The translations under genes were made by a program, and so were the position numbers. The notes beneath the pieces are model-generated. The model was not told where the DNA came from. It was given only the letters and a program-made list of their open reading frames with translations, and searched no databases. Shown one piece after another: positions 45,510 to 56,109 of a stretch of DNA of 64,000 nt (position 1 is its first letter; each line of letters starts with the position of its first letter). This DNA comes from Zoroaster sp. YZ-2022 (lineage: Eukaryota > Echinodermata > Asteroidea > Forcipulatida > Zoroasteridae): NCBI GenBank assembly GCA_029582265.1, contig CM055816.1:38138466-38202465 (forward strand), read 5' to 3'.

Positions 45510-45610
45510 TTTACCTAAAATAAACAGGACATTTGAAAAGTTGCAGTAACAGGAAAGAAACAGGACATGATACAAGGAAAAGTTCCTGTTTGGTAAGTTA
45601 TATATATCCT
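45510..45610. repeat. AAACAGGACATTTGAAA repeat family, copy 1
   Basis: GTTTACCTAAAATAAACAGGACATTTGAAAAGTTGCAGTAACAGGAAAGAAACAGGACATGATACAAGG-type block. Partners at about 46530-46640, 47805-47905 and 48095-48155. Confidence 0.75.
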
Positions 45611-45989
45611 ACTCAAAACAATTTAGAGAACACCGGATTTACTGCACCCGTTATTGAAACGTTCCATGAACCAGGATTTTCATTTGCAACCCCCCCCCCT
45701 CTCTTTCAGTAGTCATGTCATAAAATGTGTAATCACTAAATGCATCCTTTATCATCTGTTTCATTGTGCAGTTGTTTCTCATCAATTCTAGCTGTGAAAC
45801 ATTGTGTTTATCTGAAATAAATGATCTTGCTTTAACTGAGATTATTCCAGTGTTCCCTAAATTGTTTTGAGTAGTATATATATAAAAATTAGATGGTTGA
45901 AATGAACGTACATTGTACATTACTAAATAACAATGTTGTAGTAATGTTTAAGTTCGAAACATGAAAAACTTTGTATCCATGTACATTAT

Positions 45990-46115
45990 TCTGTCCACCT
46001 GTTCACTATGGCCACCTGTTCACTGTGGTCACCTATTCACTGTGGTCACCTGTTCACTGTGGCCACCTGTTCACTGTGACCACCTGTTCACTGTGGCCAC
46101 CTGTTCACTGTCTAT
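45990..46115. repeat. CCACCTGTTCACTGTGG tandem repeat, 16-17-bp unit
   Basis: About seven units of GTTCACTGTGGCCACCT with G/A and C/T variants. The same TGTGGCCACCTGT word builds the larger array at 49.6-50.15 kb. Confidence 0.9.
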
Positions 46116-46139
46116 TATAACTGAACTTTCACAGGTAAG

Positions 46140-46520
46140 GCCAAACAAAGCTCTCTGGTTTCTGGTCACAGGTCGGCTTCAAAATTGGTGTGGTGACACA
46201 CTTTTTTTTTTTTTTTTTTTTTGGCCAACCACTGATACGTGATACGATTATTTCCCACTCACAAAGTATGCTGGTTCAGAGAGGCCTCAAAAATTGAGAA
46301 AATGTTCATACCCCTATGGAGAAAAATAATTTATTTAAACACAGCACAGCAGAAGTTCAATCAATCCAGCAATTTTGGCTGCAATTGGACATCGTTTCAT
46401 AGCAAAAAAAAAAGAAAAAAGAAAAAAAAAGAACTAAAAATGCCTACATGCAGGTCTGAGGCGATGCACACAGGGACCAGAAACTGGACTTTTTTATGGG
46501 GGGGGGGGCCTAAGTTTTAT
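46140..46520 (+). repeat. GCTTCAAAATTGGT...ACCAGAAAC dispersed repeat, copy
   Basis: It includes GGTCGGCTTCAAAATTGGTG, GTGACACACTTTTTT, GGCCTCAAAAATTGAG, GTTCATACCCCTATG, AATCCAGCAATTTTGGCTGC, ACATCGTTTCATAGC and GGGACCAGAAACTGGAC. Other copies: 14526 (-), 54665, 56110 and 62240. Confidence 0.85.
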
Positions 46521-46529
46521 AATTAAAAA

Positions 46530-46640
46530 AAAGGTGTTTACCACAAATAAACAGGACATTTGAAATGTTCAATTAACTGGAAAGAAACAGGACATGATAC
46601 AAGGAACAGTACCCTTTCTGTTAGTTTTGTGGTATATTTT
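46530..46640. repeat. AAACAGGACATTTGAAA repeat family, copy 2
   Basis: Best-preserved copy. On - it reads TTTCTTTCCAG|TTAATTG...TTTATTTGTG|GTAAAC, i.e. a splice acceptor and donor 35 bp apart, but the frame needed by the Ig receptor has a stop. Confidence 0.75.
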
Positions 46641-47034
46641 GTCAAATTTGGATGGTTGAAACGAAAATAACATTCCCATAAAACAATGTTATACATGAAC
46701 CTTTCCCTTAAAGGGCCTATGAAATATGAATTGAAAGATATCATTTTGTAAATTTTTGTAATCTTTACCTTTTTATTGCTTCTAATTGTAAAACGCTTTG
46801 AGGTTCTTGCATAAGGTGCTATATAAATCAATTTTGTTCATTTTCAATTTGCGGTAACACCATGTGTTTATCTCAACTATTGCTAAGTGAGGCACTGATT
46901 CTGAAAAGAACCTTATCGCACAACTCGTATCTCAAGTGTCGCTTAGTGAGATTACGGTTCAGGGGAGAACCAATATCGGGCAACTCGTTTCTCAACTGTC
47001 ATAAGACTGCAGTTCAGGGAGAACCACAGGGACT

Positions 47035-47394
47035 TTAACCCCAACCCCCTAGGCATTCTGGCAAGGAACCTTCCTGAACCCTAACCACCTATGGGTCTTC
47101 TGGCTAGGAACCTTCTTTATCTCTAACCCCCTAGGTATTCTGGCTAGGAACCTTCCTGATGAATCCTCCAAAATCCATCAGTGCACTTTTGGAAACACAT
47201 GCCCTTATCTTCAAAATGCACCATGCATTTTCGTTGATCTTTCATATTCAGCACTTATGGCCTGTACTGCTTGCCAGGTAGTAATTTTGTCCCATTTGAA
47301 GAGATGAAAGTACCAGTTTCCCAAAACAGTGTTGAATTTTTCCAAAAAATTCCCGTTTGGAGAATTTTGATGGATTTGGTGTGGTTAGGGTTAA
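47035..47394. repeat. TTAACCCTAACC MITE, copy 1 (expanded left end)
   Basis: Left end TTAACCCCAACCCCCTAGGC, right end GTGGTTAGGGTTAA. The left arm unit CTAACCCCCTAGGTATTCTGGC plus GGAACCTTCCTGA is present three times. The body CTCCAAAATCCATCAGTGCAC...AGTACCAGTTTCC is shared with copies at 50880 and 53640. Confidence 0.9.
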
Positions 47395-47488
47395 AGTTCA
47401 CCTACGGCTATGAGTAAAGAATTTTATTACATGACATTAGATAATCCATCTGCAAGGTCTATCTAGTTGAAAAGAGTGAAACTGAAAG

Positions 47489-47800
47489 TATACTGAGACG
47501 CAATAGAAACTTACCACTTGTTTTGGAATAGCATAAAATTGTAATGGTTCAAAATAAGACGACACAACAATTTGGATTAGAAATGTTGGCATTTTATTGA
47601 GGAAATGTCCACGTTTTGTCCACTGTACGCACCTGGGCCATGAGGAGAACGACTCAAAGGTCACGTGACCATGTGTGACCGATTTGTCTGTAGGGGGTAC
47701 ACTGACTTGGTTAAAATAAGTGCACATATTACATTTGTGCATTGTGATTACTGATAATTTAAGGTCGAAAAGTGGTAAGTTTCTATTGCGTCTCAGTATA
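47489..47800. repeat. 31-bp inverted repeat spanning 312 bp
   Basis: TATACTGAGACGCAATAGAA plus ACTTACCACTT at 47489-47519 is mirrored by AAGTGGTAAGT plus TTCTATTGCGTCTCAGTATA at 47770-47800, apparently without mismatches. The interior contains AAGGTCACGTGACCAT. No target duplication is obvious. Confidence 0.9.
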
Positions 47801-47804
47801 TTTA

Positions 47805-47905
47805 TCACAAAATAAACGGCACATTTGGAAAATGTTGCATCAACTGGAATGAAACAGGACGTGGTACAAGGAAATGGTCCCTTTTGGTTGGTTTTGAAGT
47901 ACATG
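47805..47905. repeat. AAACAGGACATTTGAAA repeat family, copy 3
   Basis: TCACAAAATAAACGGCACATTTGGAAAATGTTGCATCAACTGG and the following CAGGACGTGGTACAAGG, directly beside the right arm of the 312-bp inverted repeat. Copy 4 (shorter) is at 48095-48155. Confidence 0.7.
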
Positions 47906-48155
47906 TACATGTATATTTCAAAATTTGATATGATTCCCAAATAAGAATGTTGTAGACTGTACAAGTACCCTCCTCCTTTAGGAAAGATGATTATGAAAAT
48001 GAATTAAAATAAACAAACAAATTCTCAGAACGTTAGACCATCTTCTCGTCTAGTTTCTCATTTCAACATTTAGTGTCGAAAAAGTGAAACTGAAAGTGTT
48101 TACCATAATGATAAATAAACAGGACGTTTTGAAATGTTGCAATTAAGGGAAAGTT

Positions 48156-49213
48156 ACAACTTTGGTATTTGGTAATGTGTGTTCATTTTAACCCTCTGTT
48201 GTTCAAGAAATATATCATTAAACTAATGAACACGTAGTTACATCACAAAAGGTGACAAGGTTTTTGAGAAAACTACAAACAAAACTACTACAAATTATGT
48301 TGTGTGTTTTGTGTTTTGTGTTTTACAAAAGGAGATTAACCATTATTGTTGTTGTTGTTTTTTGTGTTTTACAAAAGGAAATTAACCGAAGCGATAATGA
48401 TTATCCACCATATAAAGTCTCAAAACGTTTTAAAAGTTGCTGGATGTAAAAATTTGGGTAAATTCAACATTTCCTGATTTATCTAAGATGAAAACACTCC
48501 AGATAAAATAATACTGCATGATGAATGATACCTGTACCAACTTCACAGGTTTTATAAGTAATACTTCATTATTTTTCGGTTCCAATTACCCGTAAAATGA
48601 CTCTTGGCTAAAAAGGCTTTAGAAGTTTGCCGACAGACTTTCACAGATGTGCCGGCTTTAATTTGATGTATCTTGTTTGTTTTGGGTTGACTGCTGTCAT
48701 CCAAGTACATGTATCACGAGTTGGTATTTGTGCCTATTGTTCACAGTTATTGGATTAGTGGAAGGTGTGGGACACATGAATTTTGTTTGTGTGTAGGGAA
48801 TGGGGATGCTACAAGTCGTGGAAATTATTACAAGAAGTCCACATTTATTGATAAACAAGAGAAACTTGTATGTATTGGTAATTTTATACATTCAGGAGTA
48901 TTTACGTGTTTTTACAAATTTGATCAATGGTACCCGGTTCCTGAAATAACCGAAAACGCACAATCCTTAATTGGTGAACAGTTAATAAGCCGAGAATTAC
49001 AAATTGGTTGGTTACTGTCTATGTCGAACACTTGCAAGACACAATAAATGGAGGTATGGGGTGGTGACTATTGGCTCGCCTTAGTGACAAAACTAAGATT
49101 TGCCTACTGCTGATGAATTTGTACGACTGTGTGAGACTGATTTGAAACACAGACTACCAAGAAGGGAACAGGTGGACAGATATATGTATACACAGACATA
49201 CACACACAATCTT
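48156..49213. other. Stretch with an unassigned 112-residue ORF
   Basis: An ORF at 48709-49047 (+) encodes 112 residues with no domain I recognise and no splice or promoter context. 48300-48375 has duplicated TTTTGTGTTTTACAAAAGGA.ATTAACC. I treat the stretch as non-coding. Confidence 0.4.
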
Positions 49214-49405
49214 GTCTAAGGTGTAAACTGAGGACCTCCTATTGTTCGCCTCTTTTGTTCTCTTTGCTGTTGGACTTAAAACTTTTTGAGGCTTCTCCCA
49301 TTAGATTTGTACACGTTTTTTAACCGAGGACATTTGCTAACAATAACCGCCAACCGAGGACCTATTGTTCCCTTTTGTTATAAGTCCTCGGTTTACACCT
49401 TAGAC
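49214..49405. repeat. Palindromic MITE, GTCTAAGGTGTAAAC ends
   Basis: GTCTAAGGTGTAAACTGAGGAC and GTCCTCGGTTTACACCTTAGAC are inverted repeats with one mismatch. Inner copies of AACCGAGGACATT / AACCGAGGACCTATTGTTC suggest a compound element. Confidence 0.88.
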
Positions 49406-49594
49406 ATACTCGTAGTGACACACAGGCACATACACAAAGTAATCACAACAAGACATACAGTAATGATCATAATTTACCCTGCAAGTTCTATGCTGTCACT
49501 GTCTGTAAAAAAAACACACACAAACAAACATAAGATAAGTAAGGTTTTTATATAATAATGTACATGTAGGTACATGTATTAAAGGTAAAGAATG

Positions 49595-50145
49595 TATACC
49601 TGTCCCATTATGGCCATACTGTGGCCAAATGCTAATTGCGACCGAGACGTCTATTGTGACTACCTGTCCATTGTGGCCAATGCTAACTGAGACTGAGACC
49701 ACCTGTCATTTGTGGCCAAATGATTATTGTGGTCACCTGTCTATTGTGACTACCTGTCCATTGTGGCCAATATGCTTACTGAGACTGAGACCACCTGTCA
49801 TTTGTGGCTAAATGTTCATTGTGGTCACCTGTATAGATTGTGACTACAGGTCTGTCCATGCATTCTGTCCATTGTGGCCAATGCTAACTGAGACTGAGAC
49901 CACCTGTCATTTGTGGCCAAATGTTCATTGTGGCCACTTGTATATTGTGACTACAGGTCTGTCCATGCATTCTGGCCACCTGTCCATTGTGGCCAAATGC
50001 TAATTGAGGCTGAGACCAATGTTCATTGTGGCCAAATGTTCATTTTGGCCAAATGTTCATTTTGGCCATCTGTTTTATGTGGCCATCTGTTTTATGTGGC
50101 CACCTGTTTTATGTGGCCACCTGTTTTATGTGGCCACCCGTCTAG
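49595..50145. repeat. Complex TGTGGCCACCTGT tandem array
   Basis: About 550 bp built from words such as CACCTGTCCATTGTGGCCAA, TGCTAACTGAGACTGAGACC and TGTTTTATGTGGCCACC, in higher-order units of roughly 80-110 bp in the left part and 17 bp on the right. Shares its core word with 45990-46115. Confidence 0.85.
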
Positions 50146-50321
50146 ATCCATGACTGTACAACTTTAAGTAATCATGATGACACTCAATACTAATCATGCG
50201 GTCATTATTAAGGAAATAAATAGCGAGTATTTATGTTAAATGATCTTAAAAAAACTTTTAATTAGATTTTTTATGTTCTGAATGAAAATACAACGTAATA
50301 ACCAAATCATGATAAGGAATC

Positions 50322-50700
50322 TGGGGTGCCACGGCCGAGTGGTTTAGCGCATCAGATGTCCGAGTCATCAGAATGTGGGTTCGAATCCTGGCCGTGACTG
50401 TGGTACTTGTTTCCTTGAGCAAGACACTTCACTGTACAGTGCTTCCCTTTACCCAGGCATATAAATGTGTACCTGTGAGGGTAGAGGTTGATACATGTAT
50501 TGTGGTTGAAAAAGCTTATGATGCGCTATGGTAGCTATGGTAGCTATGGTAGCTCAGGGCAGTATACTCCCCAGGGAGCTGAGAAAGTTTAAGGATTGAT
50601 ATTGGCCCAATAACCAGGGGTAATAATGTAAAAGCGCCTTGTATCCTTTGGCGCTCTATAAATCCAGTTATTATTGTTATTATTACTATTATTATTATGA
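50322..50700 (+). mobile_element. tRNA-derived SINE
   Basis: The head has a box A region ACGGCCGAGTGG (50331-50342) and box B GGTTCGAATCC (50378-50388). The body carries CCTTGAGCAAGACACTTCAC and CCTGTGAGG. The tail has AAAGCGCCTTG, GGCGCTCTATAAAT and (TTATTATTG)n. A triple GCTATGGTA lies at about 50526-50550. Related - strand copies at 55526-56085, plus fragments at 40080 and 44304. Confidence 0.88.
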
Positions 50701-50879
50701 ACACATGTACAATCTATTAAAATAACTCAATTGGGAATTTCAGTTTAGAATTTCACATGAAGAAAAACAAGTGTAACTTGTTAAAACAAGGAAGTACTCT
50801 ACAGTACTCTGCTTTTATTGTTAGATATTGATGAATAGTGAAATATTTCACCAGGACAATTAATTCATTAAATTGTCCC

Positions 50880-51147
50880 TTAACCTAACCCCTAGGTATT
50901 CTGGCTAGGAACCTTCCCGAATCCTCCAAAATCCATCAGTGCACTTTTGGAAACATGCCCTTATCTTCAAAATGCACCATGCATTTTCGTTGAACTTTCA
51001 TATTCAGCACTTATGACCTGTACTTCTTGCCAGGTAGTAATTTTGTCCCATTTGAAGAGGTGAATGTACCAGTTTCCAACAGTGCTGAATTTTCCCCAAA
51101 AAGTGCCCCTTAGAGGATTTTGCAGGATATGGGGTGGTTAGGGTTAA
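50880..51147. repeat. TTAACCCTAACC MITE, copy 2
   Basis: Ends TTAACCTAACCCC and GGGTGGTTAGGGTTAA; body as in copy 1 with a single left arm. Confidence 0.92.
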
Positions 51148-51488
51148 TGTAAGGTATATACTACATGTACTTACTTACATGTATATCAACAGTTTGACTG
51201 ATTTTGACCCTTGTAGTAGCAGGAGGGTTAATAATAAATATGTGCTTATTAGACATCCTCTTTGTGAGTATAGGTGCGTCATACGCATGTGTACCGACAG
51301 TATGCGCACTTCTTTTTCAACTCAAATGCAAGAATAATTCATTGTGCAATTACAAAAGATGACAACCTTTACACATTTTTCATGTTTTCAATATAATTCA
51401 ATTGCTAAAATAGTAGCCATTACTAGTATGATTCCAATGTTTTCCAAAACATACAATGTACATTATAATGATTAACTACTAAACACTA

Positions 51489-51965
51489 TTAAGAAGAAAA
51501 ATGGGAGATGCATTTTGTGATATAAGCAGAATCCTTTTGTAACCACTCTGGAAAGCATACAGGAACTCGCTCCCTCAGTGCTTTAACATATTTAACATAT
51601 ATTTTTCAAAACATACACTGTAATGATTAACTACAGTGTACAATACGAAACGATTTCAACTGTAAAGCCCGGTTCATACTTGACGCGAAAGCGAATGCAA
51701 AGCAAATTTTACGTCATCAAATTCGCGGCGAATGATTCGTGCAAGCTGAAATGTGTTCAACTTTTTACGAACCTTCGCCGCAAATATTTGCTGTGAACCA
51801 CTGTCGATGTCACTAATTTCGCTTCACATTCGCGTTAAGTATGAACCGGCCTTTACTTTAAGAAGAAAAATGGGAGTTGCATTTTGTGACATTAGCGGAA
51901 TCCTTTTGGAACCACTCTGGAAAGCAAACAGGAACATGCTCCTCATCAGTGCTTTAACATATTTT
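51489..51965. repeat. 110-bp direct duplication flanking a MITE
   Basis: AAGAAGAAAAATGGGAG.TGCA through CAGTGCTTTAACATATTT occurs at 51490-51595 and 51859-51963. The sequence following the first copy (CATACACTGTAATGATTAACTAC) also repeats sequence before it (near 51450). A palindromic MITE separates the copies. Confidence 0.82.
51662..51855. repeat. Palindromic MITE, AAAGCCCGGTTCATAC ends
   Basis: Left TAAAGCCCGGTTCATACTTG plus ACGCGAA, right TTCGCGTTAAGTATGAACCG plus GCCTTTA, inverted with a few mismatches. The interior is also GCGAA-rich and palindromic. Confidence 0.88.
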
Positions 51966-52311
51966 ATTGTATGTCATTGTATTCTAAATGCACAATGAGC
52001 ATGGTACATGTAACTAGTATAACTACCCTGAATGCTTGCTGTAGGGCATCATAGGATTAGGCACTTAACTAGACGCAATTTTAAACTAGAGTCACAGATG
52101 GACCATCTGCACTAAACGCTCGGGTGCGCGCACGAGTTACTGTTCTCTCACATGCCGGATAACCCCCCCAGACTGCACTGCTTCCTTTTGAGACCTTGCC
52201 TGTCAGTCTGGACCAATATGTTATATGAATGGCCCAAATAGTACTCCCCTGGAAAAAAAATCTTGGATACCATCCCGCAGGTAGACCCCTTACTGAGAAG
52301 GTACCATTTAC

Positions 52312-52443
52312 CTTTTGTCTTTAGATATTTTGGTGATGTCTTCCTCAGATATACACTGAGGCAAATGATGATACATGTAGCTAGAAGGACGATGCCTCCT
52401 ACTACACCTCCTGCGATGACACCAGCATAGTTATTGACTGGAC
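52312..52443 (-). CDS. Ig-superfamily receptor exon: transmembrane helix
   Basis: Acceptor TTCCCAAAG and donor ACAAAAG|GTAAAT on -, phase 1 to 1, 44 codons. It encodes a short stalk PVNNYAGV, the membrane helix IAGGVVGGIVLLATCIIICL, then SVYLRKTSPKYLKTK, a basic stop-transfer and cytoplasmic start. The GG-rich helix start is typical of type I Ig receptors. It lies 1.8 kb downstream of the last Ig exon in transcription order. Confidence 0.78.
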
Positions 52444-53639
52444 CTTTGGGAAGGTTTGTGAAATAAACGGTGGAAAAACACAGTATATTCAAGTTTGATT
52501 ATGATAAATCCCTCTATTCTTGTCGAAAGAAAAAAAAGGAAATTTACTTTCAAACCAGGAATCAATTTCAAAAAGAAACGTGTGAACCCACATCTTGAAG
52601 CCTTGAACGAACATCTTCAAAGTGCATATATTGAAAGCACATTGTGAATGCACATCGTGAACACACATTATAAACTATTCAACTACTGCTAAGTCATATT
52701 AAAATTCACTGTTATAAATGGTCACTCACAGGCACAAAGTAGACGTGCACTAGTGCCTGATGCCAGTCAGTAGCTGTTTTTGAACACACTGTAAGCCATT
52801 ATTCCATGAAATCATCAAAACGTTTTAATTTAAATTGTTTTAACTTCAAACCAAGCAACAACTAAATGTGATCCGCTCTGACAAAACCCGAAACTTGTCG
52901 GCATAACAACCATAAAAAGGTCAAAAACTGACCCTAGGGACCAGTTTGAGATTTTCATGTCACCATATAGAGCATTTCTGTAGATTTTGATGGAAAAAGA
53001 AAAATCCTGAAACGTCGTTGGGAACATGGTTAATTTTAAGTAAGACTAATTGCGGTGACACCATGTGGAATCTCAATTGAGTAGTAATTAGTTCTGAAAA
53101 GAACTGGTGGTAATTTTCACAATAAATTTGGGAGGTCACTCCGAAAAATGTTGGGTCCAAGTTTAAGGTTTTGCCAGAGCCAGTCACACATCATAATGAT
53201 GTATAATGAATAATGATACACCTACAATGTATACACGTGTTTAATTAACTTGTCCGACCAGACTTGCATGCAAACATGTAACTACGCGACCCCCACATGA
53301 CTGTGTTTTAGCCAATCAGGATAAATAATCACAATGGGATAACAACATCCGTTTTGGACATAGCCTCATTCTGATTCTCACAGACTTGTGTATAGGAAAA
53401 AGCAATATGGCTGCTGTGTGCTATGAGAGAAATCGACTAATAATTTATTAGCTTGGTTTTGTTCTCTGTCCTTTTTTCTTTTTTTTTTTTTTGGGGGGGG
53501 GAGGGTGGCAAAAAACGTGGGCTATACATCTTTAAACAAGAACACACAAAAGTTCAAACAAATAACCATGATGTTGCATTTGAACCTGCTATGATATCAG
53601 AGATAAGCTGGTGATGTACATTCAATGTATATACATTAA
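52444..53639. other. Intron of the Ig receptor
   Basis: It contains the ACATGGTGTCACCGCAA repeat copy 3 (53030-53120, - orientation) and a T/G homopolymer tract at 53470-53505. No exon seen. Confidence 0.5.
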
Positions 53640-53871
53640 TTAATCCTAACCCCCTAGGTATTCTAGCTAGGAACCTTCCTGAATCCTCCAAAATCCATCA
53701 GTGCGCCATGCATTTTCGTTCATATTCAGCACTTATGGCCTGTACTTCTTGCCAGGTAGTAATTTTGGCCCATTTGAAGAGGTGAAAGTACCAGTTTCCA
53801 TCAATTGCTGAATTTTCCCCCAAAAAGTGCCCCTTGGAGGATTTTGATGGATTTCGGGTGGTTAGGGTTAA
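53640..53871. repeat. TTAACCCTAACC MITE, copy 3
   Basis: Ends TTAATCCTAACCCCCTAGG and GGGTGGTTAGGGTTAA. The interior is shortened relative to copies 1 and 2. Confidence 0.92.
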
Positions 53872-54014
53872 CATGGATTTTTAACAAGCGCAACAGAAAT
53901 TTAAAACACCCACAGATGGCAATATTAACAAGGTAACAAAATGATTTCAACATGGATACAGAGTCATGCATTGTGTTTCTAAGTTAAAACAAATCCCTAT
54001 TGCATTTAATCCAT

Positions 54015-54196
54015 TTAAAGGGACACTATCCTCACGATCAGAGCAGAATTTCAACAGGACATGGAATCGGTGTCCTATTTTAAGATGAAGTGACTGAAAA
54101 TTACTGGCTCATTTACAAGTATGCAGCAGCAACGGTAATATAATTTTATCACTCCGATTCCATGCCTTGTTGATCGTGACAATATTGTCCCTTTAA
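54015..54196. repeat. TTAAAGGGGCAGTATCG MITE, copy 3
   Basis: Left TTTAAAGGGACACTATCCTCACGATC, right GATCGTGACAATATTGTCCCTTTAAA. It lies in the intron 30 bp from the Ig exon donor. Confidence 0.93.
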
Positions 54197-54224
54197 AGTA
54201 CATGTAACATGTACTGTATCTTAC

Positions 54225-54602
54225 TTGATACATTGAGTAAGATTTCATGCGAGTCATTTCCTCCGATTCCATTGGAGCTGTTGCAGGTATACACCCCGTA
54301 GTCCATCTCTGAGTTCACTCTCTTGATAGTCAATTTGCTGGTAATCACATCTCCATATACATGTAGGCCAGCATCATCTACATGTGTGTACATGTATGTG
54401 TTTTCCACCAGGTACTTGTCAGTATTTGAACCACTGGTTATCACTGAGTTGTTTGGATTAAACCAAATCATGTTAGGTACGGGGTTGCCTTTAGCAATGC
54501 ATTTCAAGACCGCATCGTTACCAACTGTAGCACCAACCTCATTGTTACCTTCCTTATTGGTGATAAATGCTGAATCTGTGTGTTTAAGACAGTGTACATC
54601 AA
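54225..54602 (-). CDS. Ig-superfamily receptor exon: membrane-proximal Ig domain
   Basis: Acceptor GGTTATTACCAG and donor GTATCAA|GTAAGA on -, phase 1 to 1, 126 codons. I-set/C2-type features: GNDAVLKCIAKGNPVPNMIW (first Cys and core Trp), SKLTIKRVNSEMDYGVYTC (the D.G.Y.C corner), and a final beta strand HEILLNVS. NDS and NSS sequons suggest glycosylation. The ATG upstream of the acceptor is not used. Confidence 0.9.
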
Positions 54603-55525
54603 CTGGTAATAACCCCAAAACAACCTGAACAAATTATTATCTAAAAGGTTTCACCAAAAAAGAACAAAACAGAAAAAAAGTCTTCAGTTTCTGGTCATGA
54701 GTCAGCTTCAAAATCAGTGCTGTAAGGCCCTTTTTTGTTTTTGGTAATCTTTTTACCCAACCAAATTATTATCTATCAATTCATAGGTCAGCTTCAAAAT
54801 CAGTGCGGTGACTTGCATTTTTTTTCTTGGTAATCTTTTAATTTTTGTTTTGTTTTTGTCAACCAGTGAAATATGTGACACATGTATACGTGGTTATTAG
54901 AACCACACCAAATTTTCCATACACAAAGTACTGTACATGTATGGTGGCTAAGAGAAGCCTCACAAACGTTCATACCCTTTTGTGAAAAGGTCGTTTAAAA
55001 CACTACGTGTCAGAATTCCAAGCGATCCAGCAATTTTGGCTGCAATTGGACATCATTTCATAGGAAATAAAAAGAAAACTAAAAAATGCCAACTCAAAGG
55101 TCTTACACTATGAACATCTTCACCTTGAAAATACCCTGAAAATCTGTTTTTCCTTGAAATAACAGTTCACCCTAATTTAACTGCAATTTCACAGTGTCTC
55201 TTCCTCTCAGATATTGGCAATAATGTCCACGGTGATTTCACGGCAAATTCACGGTGATCTTGAGAATTAATGAGCTGCCCCAAAGCTGCCACAAGAAGTT
55301 CATGGCATGTTCACAGCATTTTCACGGCGAAGGAATTCCAAGGGTATTTTATGGCAATTTCACGGTGTTGTGTCAACATGAAATTGTTGTGAAATATTTA
55401 TTTCACGGTAAAACAGATTTTCAGGGTAAAGTTATTCATAGTGTTAGGCGACGTGCGAGGAGACCAGAAACCAGACACTTTTTTTTTGGCCTTATACATG
55501 TACATGTACATGTACATGTACATGT
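54603..55525. other. Intron of the Ig receptor with dispersed repeats
   Basis: 54665-55110 is a copy of the GCTTCAAAAT...ACCAGAAAC family containing a nested partial duplication (GTCAGCTTCAAAATCAGTGC at 54702 and again at 54790). 55140-55440 has imperfect repeats of ATTTCACGGTG/CACGGCAATTTCACGG. 55495-55528 is (CATGTA)n. Confidence 0.6.
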
Positions 55526-56085
55526 ACATAATAATAATAATAATAATAATGTATAGATTTATATAGCGCACGTATCCACCAACTAAGTGGCGCTCAAGGC
55601 GCATTATATTATTATCCCTGCTCATAAGGCTCATAAGGCTCATAAATCATTCCTGAAACCATCTCAGCTCCCTGGGGAGTATACAGCTCAATTGCTGCCA
55701 TTTCTAGCGCATATAGAGCAAACCATCTCTGCCTTCACAGGTACCCATTTAACCCCTGGGTGGAGAGAAGCAATTATGGTTAAGTGTCTTGCTCAAGGAC
55801 ACAGGTGTCACGGCCGGGGCTCGAACCCACACTCTGCTGCTGGCAACACCAGAACTTGAGTTCAGTGCGCTAGACCGCACGACAATCCGCTTTACGTGCA
55901 TTATACAACACACGGGACCTACGGCTTTACGTCCCATCCGAAGGACGAAGCAATTATGGTTAAGTACCTTGCTCAAGGACACAAGTGTCACGACCGGGGC
56001 TCGAACCCACACCCTGCTGCTGGCAACACCAGAACTTGAGTTCGGTGCGCTAGACCGCTCGGCCACGACACTCCACATATGTACA
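55526..56085 (-). mobile_element. tRNA-derived SINE with duplicated head
   Basis: (ATA)n at 55528-55550 is the 3' tail on -. Box B-like GGTTCGAGCCC occurs twice (near 55816 and 55996) because about 180 bp covering the tRNA head are duplicated (GAAGCAATTATGGTTAAGT to CAGAACTTGAGTTC.GTGCGC). Same family as 50322-50700. Confidence 0.85.
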
Positions 56086-56109
56086 TGTGTACTTGTTTAT
56101 TTATTTTAT

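Noticed and set aside
48709..49047. 112-residue ORF on +
   Set aside because: No recognised domain, no splice or promoter context; such a length can arise by chance here.
50322..50400. Functional tRNA (Leu/Ser-like) gene
   Set aside because: It continues into a SINE body and TTATTATTG tail, and related copies occur in the window.
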